NCBI RefSeq assembly: GCF_900143065.1
Contig: NZ_FRCX01000002.1
Coordinates: 1 to 64,000 of the forward strand
Source: Duganella sacchari
GTDB lineage: Bacteria > Pseudomonadota > Gammaproteobacteria > Burkholderiales > Burkholderiaceae_D
DNA: 64,000 nucleotides
Reading direction: 5' to 3'
Position numbers and translations under genes: made by a program. The stretch's first letter is position 1. Each line of letters starts with the position of its first letter. The notes beneath the pieces were generated by a model that saw only the letters and a list, made by a program, of their open reading frames with translations, was not told where the DNA came from and did not search any database. This document shows positions 57,962 to 64,000 of this stretch, one piece after another.

Positions 57962-59086
57962 CTACATTATAGCGACCGGCTGGCGCAAGCCGGTAGCGGG
58001 AATGGCCGGCGTGACGGCCACTGGCGTCAGGCGCGCGGTGGCGCCCTCGATGAATTGCGCGTTAAACACGCGTTTTTCCGTTTCCGTATCGTGCGAGGCG
58101 ATGCGCGCGCACAGCAGGTCGGCCGCCGCCGCCGCCATCTTCGGCATCGGCTGGCGTAGCGTGGTCAGGTTGTAGCTGGTCCAGTTGGACGGCTCGACGG
58201 CATCGAACCCGGCCACCGACAGCTGGCCTGGTACGTCCAGCCCCAGTTCGTGGCGGGCGGCATCCAGGCAGCCCAGCGCCATGACGTCGCTGCCGCAGAT
58301 GATGGCGTCCGGTACCGAGCCGAGGCGGGCGATGATGGCTTTGAGTCCCAGCGCGCCGCTGCGGTAGTCGTATTCGCCGGGCACCACCACGGGCGGCGGC
58401 AGGCCGAGTTCGGCGATGCGTTCGCAGGCGCCATGCCGCCGTTCGTTGGCGGGGCTGGCGTCATCATGGCCGGCGATGATGCCGAAGCGGCGGTGGCCCG
58501 CTGCGGCCAGCCTGGTTGCCAGCATGCGGCCGGCCTCCAGGTGATCGCAGGTGACGGTATTGACGGCGCTATCGCGCAGTGTGCGGTTGAACAGCACCAG
58601 CGGCACGCGGCGGCGCTCAAATTCGGCCACGTGTTCATCGGACAGGCGGGCGGCGGCAATCACGCCATCGACCTGGTACTGCCAGACGTCGGCCAGCACG
58701 CGGTCGGCGTCGGCTTCGCGCTCCAGCGTGAACAGCAGCACGCGCTTGCCGCGCGCGTTGAATTGCTGGCTCAGTTCAGCCAGCAGTTCGGGGTAATACA
58801 GATTGGCCTGGTTGGTGATGATGAGCGCGATCATATTCGATCGCCGCGTAATCAGGCTGCGCGCCGCAGCATTCGGAATATAGTCCAGCAGCGTGGCCGC
58901 CTTCATGACCCGTGCATGGGTGGCGGGCGCCACGCTGGCGCCCGGCTTGAAGCAGCGCGACACCGCCGATTGCGACACGCCAGCCACCAGCGCCACGTCA
59001 TAGGAAGTGACGCGGCGGTTCTCACTGGCGATTACCGCCTTCAGCGCATTTGCGCTGTGTTCGACAGTCGGCTTGGATTTGGTCAT
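57962..59086 (-). CDS. LacI-family transcriptional regulator
   Basis: A 374-residue repressor-type protein. The N-terminal helix-turn-helix ('TSYDVALVAGVSQSAVSRCF') is followed by the hinge 'YIPNAAARSLITRRS' and a periplasmic-binding-like ligand domain ('IALIITNQANLYYPELLAEL', 'GVIAAARLSDEHVAEF', 'DAIICGSDVMALGCLDAARH', 'QLSVAGFDAVEPSNW'). The first ~25 residues before the HTH are longer than usual. Ligand probably a sugar or nucleoside, but not identified. The helicase gene begins 3 bp after its stop, so one promoter near 59087-59275 may serve both; this region also faces the divergent Hsp70-like operon. Confidence 0.86.
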   Translation of the reverse strand: MTKSKPTVEHSANALKAVIASENRRVTSYDVALVAGVSQSAVSRCFKPGASVAPATHARVMKAATLLDYIPNAAARSLITRRSNMIALIITNQANLYYPELLAELSQQFNARGKRVLLFTLEREADADRVLADVWQYQVDGVIAAARLSDEHVAEFERRRVPLVLFNRTLRDSAVNTVTCDHLEAGRMLATRLAAAGHRRFGIIAGHDDASPANERRHGACERIAELGLPPPVVVPGEYDYRSGALGLKAIIARLGSVPDAIICGSDVMALGCLDAARHELGLDVPGQLSVAGFDAVEPSNWTSYNLTTLRQPMPKMAAAAADLLCARIASHDTETEKRVFNAQFIEGATARLTPVAVTPAIPATGLRQPVAIM

Positions 59087-59275
59087 CGTCTCGTTGCGCT
59101 GCTGGGCTTTGCTCTTTTATCAGTTGAACAAGCATAATAAGAAACTTACCCAATGGCAACAAATATCGCATTTCTGGAAAGAAATATCATTTAAGCTGTG
59201 GCTACTACGCAATTTTCCCTGCGACGACTCTTTTTCTGATAGCATATCGCCCCTTAATTTACAGGAAGGGGCAAG

Positions 59276-60526
59276 ATGGCCATTGCTTGCGGCGTCGATT
59301 TCGGCACATCCAATTCCACCGTCGGCTGGGTGCGTCCCGGCCATCCGGTGATGCTGAGACTGGAGGATGGGAAAGCCACCTTGCCGTCGGTTGTCTTCTT
59401 TAATGCGGACGACGACGAAGTCACTTACGGGCGCGCTGCGCTGGCGGAATATCTGGCGGGCTACGAAGGGCGTTTGATGCGCTCGATGAAGAGCCTGCTC
59501 GGCACCAGTCTGATCGACGGTCAGACCGAGGTGGGCGGCCGTGCGCTGCCGTTCCGCATGTTGCTGGCCCAGTTTATCGGCGAATTGAAACGCCGCGCCG
59601 AGCGGTCGGCCGGGCGCGAATTCACCTCGGCGGTGTTTGGCCGCCCGGTGCATTTTATTGACGACAGCAAGGAAAACGACCAGCTGGCGGAGGATACGCT
59701 GGCCGAGGTTGCGCGTTCGGTCGGCTTCAAGGACATCGCTTTCCAGTTCGAACCGATTGCCGCGGCGTTTGACTACGAGTCGCAGATCGACCGCGAAGAG
59801 CTGGTGCTGATTGCCGACATCGGCGGCGGTACTTCTGACTTTTCGCTGGTGCGCCTGTCGCCCGAGCGCGCCAAACAGGCAGAGCGCCGCGATGACATTC
59901 TCGCCAACGGCGGCGTGCACATCGGCGGTACCGACTTCGATAAATATCTGAGCCTGTCGTCGGTCATGCCGCTGCTGGGCTATGGCAGCCGGCTGCGCAA
60001 CAACAGCGAGGTACCGTCCAGCTACTTCTTCAACCTGGCCACCTGGCACACCATCAACCAGGTCTACACCAAGAAAATGTGGACCCAGCTGTCTGACCTG
60101 CTGCGCGATTCGGCCGAGCAGGAAAAGCTGGGCCGCCTGCAGCGCCTGATCGACGAGCGCGCGGGCCACTGGCTGGCCATGAAGGCGGAAGAAGGCAAGA
60201 TCGCGCTGTCGGCGGACCCGCTGGTGCAGCTGGATCTGGACCGTCTGGCGCCGCCCGTCACGCTGGAACTGAACCGCGCCCAGTTTGACGGCGCCATCGA
60301 CCATCTGGTGGGCTCGATCGAAACCACGGTGCTGAACCTGCTGCGCGATGCGAATGTCAAACCGCAGGACGTGGACACGGTGTTCTTCACCGGCGGTTCC
60401 AGCGGCGTGCGCCTGCTGCGCGAGCGTATCGGCGCGCTGGTGCCGTCCGCCCGTAAAGTCGAGGGCGACCTGTTTGGCAGCATCGGCGCCGGTCTGGCGC
60501 TGGATGCGGTGCGTAAATTCGGCTAA
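59276..60526 (+). CDS. Hsp70-like chaperone (YegD type)
   Basis: A 416-residue protein made of the actin/Hsp70 ATPase fold only. It has the phosphate-1 loop 'CGVDFGTSNSTVGW' at 5-18, phosphate-2 'LIADIGGGTSDFSLV', and the adenosine motif 'VFFTGGSSGVRLLRERIG'. It lacks the substrate-binding and lid domains of DnaK, as YegD-type proteins do. It might act as an ATP-dependent chaperone with an unusual client, or in a regulatory role. An AGGAAGGGGC ribosome site precedes the ATG. It is followed 8 bp later by a DnaQ-like exonuclease and then a Sel1 protein, probably one operon. Confidence 0.85.
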   Translation: MAIACGVDFGTSNSTVGWVRPGHPVMLRLEDGKATLPSVVFFNADDDEVTYGRAALAEYLAGYEGRLMRSMKSLLGTSLIDGQTEVGGRALPFRMLLAQFIGELKRRAERSAGREFTSAVFGRPVHFIDDSKENDQLAEDTLAEVARSVGFKDIAFQFEPIAAAFDYESQIDREELVLIADIGGGTSDFSLVRLSPERAKQAERRDDILANGGVHIGGTDFDKYLSLSSVMPLLGYGSRLRNNSEVPSSYFFNLATWHTINQVYTKKMWTQLSDLLRDSAEQEKLGRLQRLIDERAGHWLAMKAEEGKIALSADPLVQLDLDRLAPPVTLELNRAQFDGAIDHLVGSIETTVLNLLRDANVKPQDVDTVFFTGGSSGVRLLRERIGALVPSARKVEGDLFGSIGAGLALDAVRKFG

Positions 60527-60534
60527 GGGCGACG

Positions 60535-61161
60535 ATGCTGGATCAACCGATTGTCATGCTGGACTTTGAAACCACCGGCCTGTCGCCGCAAAACGGCGAC
60601 CGCATTACCGAGGTGGCGGCGCTGCGCATTGTCGGGGGCGAGGTGGTGGAGCGCTATGTGTCGCTGGTCAATTGCCGCGTACGCATTCCTTCTTTCATCA
60701 CGGGCCTGACCGGCATCACCCAGGCCATGGTGGACAGTGCGCCGCCCGTCGAGCAGGTCATGCCGGCGCTGCTGGACTTCATCGGCAGCGATGCGCTGTC
60801 CGCCCACAACGCCAGCTTTGACGATAAGTTCCTGCGTGCGGAAGCTGCCGCACTTGGCCTGACGCCGCGCTATCAGGCGCTGGTGTGCTCGCTGAAATTG
60901 TCGCGCCGCGTGTTCCCCGAGCTCGGTAGTTACAAGCTGGGGCTGTTGTCGGGCGCGCTCGGCATCAAGTTCCGCAGCGCGGCGCACCGGGCCGAGGCGG
61001 ATGCGGAAGTCGCGGCACAAGTGCTGGTGCATATCGGCCGGCACCTGCGCGCGACCTATGGCATTACGCAGGTTGATCCGGCTTTGCTGGTGTCGGTCAA
61101 CAAACTGGCGGCCGCCAAGGTGGCGCAATTCCTGCGTGGCGCGCAGAGCAATAAACGATAA
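60535..61161 (+). CDS. DnaQ-like 3'-5' exonuclease
   Basis: A 208-residue DEDDh exonuclease. Motif I is 'MLDFETTG' (D10, E12), motif II 'HNASFDDKFL', motif III 'HRAEADAEVAAQVL', the His being of the DEDDh type. It resembles the proofreading subunit of DNA polymerase III but is stand-alone, without the polymerase contact tail. Expected activity: 3'-5' trimming of DNA or RNA. It starts 8 bp after the Hsp70-like gene and its stop lies inside the palindrome at 61157-61168. It could work with the Hsp70-like protein or the Sel1 protein that follows. Confidence 0.85.
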   Translation: MLDQPIVMLDFETTGLSPQNGDRITEVAALRIVGGEVVERYVSLVNCRVRIPSFITGLTGITQAMVDSAPPVEQVMPALLDFIGSDALSAHNASFDDKFLRAEAAALGLTPRYQALVCSLKLSRRVFPELGSYKLGLLSGALGIKFRSAAHRAEADAEVAAQVLVHIGRHLRATYGITQVDPALLVSVNKLAAAKVAQFLRGAQSNKR

Positions 61162-61168
61162 TATTATC
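61157..61168. repeat. 12-bp perfect palindrome at the exonuclease stop
   Basis: GATAATATTATC, containing the TAA stop of the exonuclease gene. Such a short AT-rich palindrome 90 bp upstream of the Sel1 gene could be a regulator site, but may be chance. Confidence 0.4.
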
Positions 61169-61258
61169 ATCACAGCGCGTTTGAGCGCGCGCAAACTCCG
61201 GTACATCTCGCGTTTTACACTTTACCCAACAACGTTTCACGTTGGTCGGGGGTGTATC

Positions 61259-62665
61259 GTGAAAAAACCGTGCTCAGCCCGACAGGGCCACGACAGTTAT
61301 CGCTGGTTTCTCGTTGCCGCCGAGCGCGGCGATCCCTATGCCCAATTCAATCTGGGACGCATCTACAAGGCTGGCGACGGCGTCGCCCGCGATGAGGCGC
61401 AGGCTTTCTACTGGATGAACAAAGCCGCCGTGCAAGGCATCGCGTACGCACAGAATCATCTGGGCGCCATGTACTACTACGGCCGTGGCGTGGATGCCGA
61501 TGATGGCCTGGCCGTGCACTGGTTCCGCAGCGCGGCGACGCAGGGCGAAGCCTCGGCCCAGCAAAATCTCGGACAGATGTACCGCAAGGGGCGCGGCCTC
61601 GTCCGTAGCGACGAGGCTGCCGTACACTGGTTTGCGCGCGCCGCCGAGCAGGGACTTGTCAGCGCACAGACCCTGCTTGGCGAAGCCTATGCGGAAGGCC
61701 GTGGCGTAACGCGCTGCTATCCCATGGCCATGGCGTGGTACCGCAAGGCGGCGCTGCAACACGACCCGTACGCCCAGGTGCGGCTCGGGCTGATGTACAA
61801 GCACGGCTGCGGCGTAACGCGTAACGAAAATCAGGCGGTGGCCTGGTTTCGTCAGGCGGCCATGCGGGATGTGCCGGCGGCCCAGCGCCTGATCGGCGTG
61901 GCCTACGCCGAGGGACGCGGTGTGCGTTGCGATCCACGTCGCGCCGTGGCCTGGCTGCTGCGTGCAGCCGAACGCGATGATGCCGACGCCCAATACAATC
62001 TGGGCGTGATGCTGGCCAACGGCAAGGGCGTGGAGCAGGATCTGGAACTGGCGCTGGTGTGGTATCAGCGCGCGGCGGAGGCAGGCCATGTGCTGGCGCA
62101 ATACAACCTTGGCAGCATGTATGCGCGCGGCCGTGGCGTCGACCGTGACGAGCGGCGCGCGCTGGAGTGGTACCGCATGGCGGCCGAGCAGGGCGCCGCC
62201 AACGCGCAGTTCAACGTGGGGGTGATGTACGCCAACGGCCATGGCGTGAACAAGGATGAGGTGCTGGCGGCCGCGTGGTACCGCAGCGCAGCCGAGCAGG
62301 GCGACGCCGGCGCACAGAACAATCTGGGCGCGATGTATGCCAACGGCGTGGGCGTGGAACGCGACGATGTGCAGGCGGTCGACTGGTATGGCCGCGCTGC
62401 CGAGCAGGGCCATCCGCTGGCGCAATTCAACCTGAGCAGCATGTACCGCAGCGGCCGTGGCGTGGTGCGCGATCCCGGCCGATGCCTGATGTGGCTCACC
62501 CTGTCGGCGCAGGCTGGTGATGTGGCGGCCGGCAGCAACCGCCAGCGCATGCAGCTGGTGATGACGGCGCAAGCCATCGCCGAGGCGCAGGAGCTGGCGC
62601 GGCAGTGGCGCGCTGCGCATCCTGCCGCGCTGGCGCCGGCGCAGCATGGCCGCGCCTCAGACTAG
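61259..62665 (+). CDS. Sel1-repeat protein with 11 repeats
   Basis: Started at the GTG at 61259, which follows a GGGGGTG ribosome site, and giving 468 residues; the frame upstream is open but overlaps the exonuclease gene. It has eleven consecutive ~36-residue Sel1 repeats of the form 'AAEQGxxxAQxNLGxMYxxGxGV', starting at residue ~17 and ending near 410, then a short 'SAQAGD' half repeat and an Ala-rich tail. Sel1 repeats are alpha-solenoids that hold protein partners. No signal peptide, so cytoplasmic. Third gene of the Hsp70/exonuclease set. Its stop is one base before the stop of the convergent EAL/GGDEF gene. Repeats 9 and 10 are most similar, suggesting recent duplication. Confidence 0.85.
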   Translation: MKKPCSARQGHDSYRWFLVAAERGDPYAQFNLGRIYKAGDGVARDEAQAFYWMNKAAVQGIAYAQNHLGAMYYYGRGVDADDGLAVHWFRSAATQGEASAQQNLGQMYRKGRGLVRSDEAAVHWFARAAEQGLVSAQTLLGEAYAEGRGVTRCYPMAMAWYRKAALQHDPYAQVRLGLMYKHGCGVTRNENQAVAWFRQAAMRDVPAAQRLIGVAYAEGRGVRCDPRRAVAWLLRAAERDDADAQYNLGVMLANGKGVEQDLELALVWYQRAAEAGHVLAQYNLGSMYARGRGVDRDERRALEWYRMAAEQGAANAQFNVGVMYANGHGVNKDEVLAAAWYRSAAEQGDAGAQNNLGAMYANGVGVERDDVQAVDWYGRAAEQGHPLAQFNLSSMYRSGRGVVRDPGRCLMWLTLSAQAGDVAAGSNRQRMQLVMTAQAIAEAQELARQWRAAHPAALAPAQHGRASD

Positions 62666-62666
62666 G

Positions 62667-64000
62667 TCAGGCGCCGCGCTGGCGACGGTCGAGGAACAGG
62701 CTGTTGCCGTGGACCTTTTTGGCCTGCTTCTTGGATTCGGCGGCCGCCGTGGCAATCTGGTGGTGGGTGTAATACTGGTGTGGTTCGACCCGGATTGCGC
62801 CAATCGACAAGCTCATCACGGGGTAAAACACTTTCTTGCCCTGGCGGTCTTCACTGAGGTAGCCGCCGCGCTCCCGGTCGTCGGTGCTGTAGAAATCCAG
62901 CACCTTGCCGCCAAATTCCTCCAGGATCGCCTGGCAGCGCTGCTCCCAGTTCTCGCTCTGGAACAGCACCATGAAATCATCGCCGCCGATATGACCGACA
63001 AAATCCCGGTCGGGATCGCAATTGCTGGTCAGGATATTGCCGGTCAGCTGGATTACATCGTCGCCACGGCGATAGCCGTAGACATCGTTGAACGGCTTGA
63101 AATGGTCGAGGTCAAAATAGCAGACCCAGAAACGCGTGCCGCTTTCCAGTAGCCGGTCGATATGCTCGTTGATCGGCACATTGCCTGGCAGTTGCGTCAG
63201 CGGATTGGCGTAGCGCGCGGCGTGGATCTGCATTTGCGTGATCTCGCGCATGAGGTCGTGGCCGGTGCCCATGCCGATGTAGCGGCCCTGGTCGGTAATG
63301 ATGAAGCCGTTGAACAGGTGGTGGGCGTCCGCCTCCGCCATGCGGAAGCTCAGTTCCTGCAAGCTGGTGGCGCGGTCGGCAAGCAGTGGCTTGCGGTCCA
63401 TGAACTGCATGCACGATTTCTTGCCATACAGCTCGCGCTCATACGGGCGGGCAAAGTGTTCGATCATGGCAAAGCGCGTAATCAGGCCCAGCGGCATTCC
63501 ATCATCGACCACGGGAATAATCATGAGTTCCGGCGCCTGCTGGAAAATATGGTAGACCTCGTTGTTGTTCATGGCTGGCGACACGGCCTGCACCTGGTGC
63601 AGCACTTTGCCTACCGTGGCCTGTTTATCCGTAACGCGTTGCGGATAAACCGCCACGCCGTTGCGCGACAGGGCCTTGACCACTTCCGCTGGCGCGGCGC
63701 GCGCCGGCATCGGGTGAGGGCGGCCCAGATGATAGCCCTGGCCGTAGGCGACGCCGACATCGCGCAGCACCAGCAGCTCGGCCTGGGTCTCGATGCCCTC
63801 GGCGATCACGCGGGTGTTCGATTTCTCGGCGATTTCCTGGATCGAGCGCACGAACTGCAGTTTCACCGGGTCGTGATTGATGCCCTGGATGAAGTGCATA
63901 TCGATCTTGACGTATTCCGGCCGCAGCTCCGACCACAGGCGCAGGCTGGAAAAGCCCTCGCCGAGGTCGTCAATGGCAATCTGAAAGCCCATTTTGCGGT
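62667..64000 (-). CDS. EAL-CBS-GGDEF cyclic-di-GMP protein (partial)
   Basis: The gene runs off the right edge, so the N-terminus is missing. Visible in order from the edge: the second half of an EAL domain ('DDLGEGFSSLRLWSEL', 'YVKIDMHFIQG', 'VIAEGIETQAEL', 'YGQGYHLGRP'), with the catalytic Asp pair, Lys and Glu conserved; then a pair of CBS-like domains ('PELMIIPVVDDGMPLGLITR', 'LFNGFIITDQGRYIGMGTG'); then a GGDEF domain ('NPLTQLPGNVPINEHI', 'CYFDLDHFKPFND', 'GHIGGDDFMVLF'). GGDDF replaces GGDEF, and no inhibitory RxxD is seen just before it, so cyclase activity is doubtful. Likely a c-di-GMP phosphodiesterase tuned by nucleotide binding at the CBS pair. Confidence 0.87.
   Translation of the reverse strand, partial: RKMGFQIAIDDLGEGFSSLRLWSELRPEYVKIDMHFIQGINHDPVKLQFVRSIQEIAEKSNTRVIAEGIETQAELLVLRDVGVAYGQGYHLGRPHPMPARAAPAEVVKALSRNGVAVYPQRVTDKQATVGKVLHQVQAVSPAMNNNEVYHIFQQAPELMIIPVVDDGMPLGLITRFAMIEHFARPYERELYGKKSCMQFMDRKPLLADRATSLQELSFRMAEADAHHLFNGFIITDQGRYIGMGTGHDLMREITQMQIHAARYANPLTQLPGNVPINEHIDRLLESGTRFWVCYFDLDHFKPFNDVYGYRRGDDVIQLTGNILTSNCDPDRDFVGHIGGDDFMVLFQSENWEQRCQAILEEFGGKVLDFYSTDDRERGGYLSEDRQGKKVFYPVMSLSIGAIRVEPHQYYTHHQIATAAAESKKQAKKVHGNSLFLDRRQRGA

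Noticed and set aside
61259..62500. Repeated DNA resembling a repeat array
   Set aside because: The periodicity is ~108 bp coding for 36-residue Sel1 repeats, not CRISPR repeats and spacers.

Overview
The window looks like a chromosomal segment of a high-GC betaproteobacterium, most likely Oxalobacteraceae (Massilia/Duganella/Janthinobacterium type). This is inferred from the gene families: many TonB-dependent receptors, a PEP-CTERM-type protein, a Coq7-type hydroxylase, PHB depolymerase, DUF3142, DUF3649/PepSY/DUF3325 and a zur-zigA-znuD block. Genes are tightly packed on both strands, with several tail-to-tail overlaps. I saw no rRNA, tRNA, CRISPR array or phage structural genes.

Layout. 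1-330: end of an IS66-type insertion sequence with tnpA running off the left edge. 592-2430: a secreted beta-helix protein. 2622-10834: a likely catabolic locus with a TonB receptor, a periplasmic binding protein and an AraC regulator on the minus strand. Diverging from it are a XylA-like ferredoxin reductase, an AlkB/XylM-like membrane hydroxylase and a frameshifted GMC alcohol dehydrogenase. 10812-14276: an unusual cassette with two DUF2589 proteins, a third divergent relative, two small proteins and a GH19 endolysin-like enzyme. 14308-18122: PHB depolymerase, a winged-helix protein and a GH43 enzyme. 18242-20555: a Fur-box-controlled iron-reduction operon (DUF3649, PepSY, DUF3325). 20544-25199: an operon of aminotransferase-fold protein (PLP lysine replaced by Gln), hybrid histidine kinase and M20 peptidase, divergent from an orphan Liv-type binding protein. 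26509-32565: Coq7, an OMP with a Gly/Pro tail, OsmC, and a PEP-CTERM-type fusion coupled to a PA-domain metalloprotease. 32567-35384: PilZ, a truncated RecQ and a phytase-like lipoprotein.

35402-39544 is a zinc-homeostasis block: zigA and zur on the minus strand, and a small CxxC protein plus a ZnuD-like receptor on the plus strand. Two palindromes sit on the predicted zigA promoter. 39645-40490 is an AT-rich orphan gene. 40571-46713 holds flavohemoglobin, a TonB receptor with a DUF2946 protein, and a FecA-like receptor, the last two units sharing one Fur box. 46714-47691 is a RAYT-type transposase bounded by 31-bp inverted repeats. 47821-55664 holds a Crp-type regulator, a SulP transporter, a catalase/DUF3142/large secreted protein operon and an OmpA-family lipoprotein. 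55787-59086 is a LacI regulator coupled to a UvrD-like helicase fused to a DUF5710 domain. 59276-62665 is an Hsp70-like / DnaQ-like exonuclease / Sel1-repeat operon. The window ends inside an EAL-CBS-GGDEF protein.

The best candidates for something undescribed are the DUF2589/GH19 cassette, the Lys-to-Gln aminotransferase in a sensor-kinase operon, and the internal PEP-CTERM-like signal followed by a second signal-peptide-like segment. The DUF5710 helicase operon and the two 'small CxxC protein + TonB receptor' modules come next.
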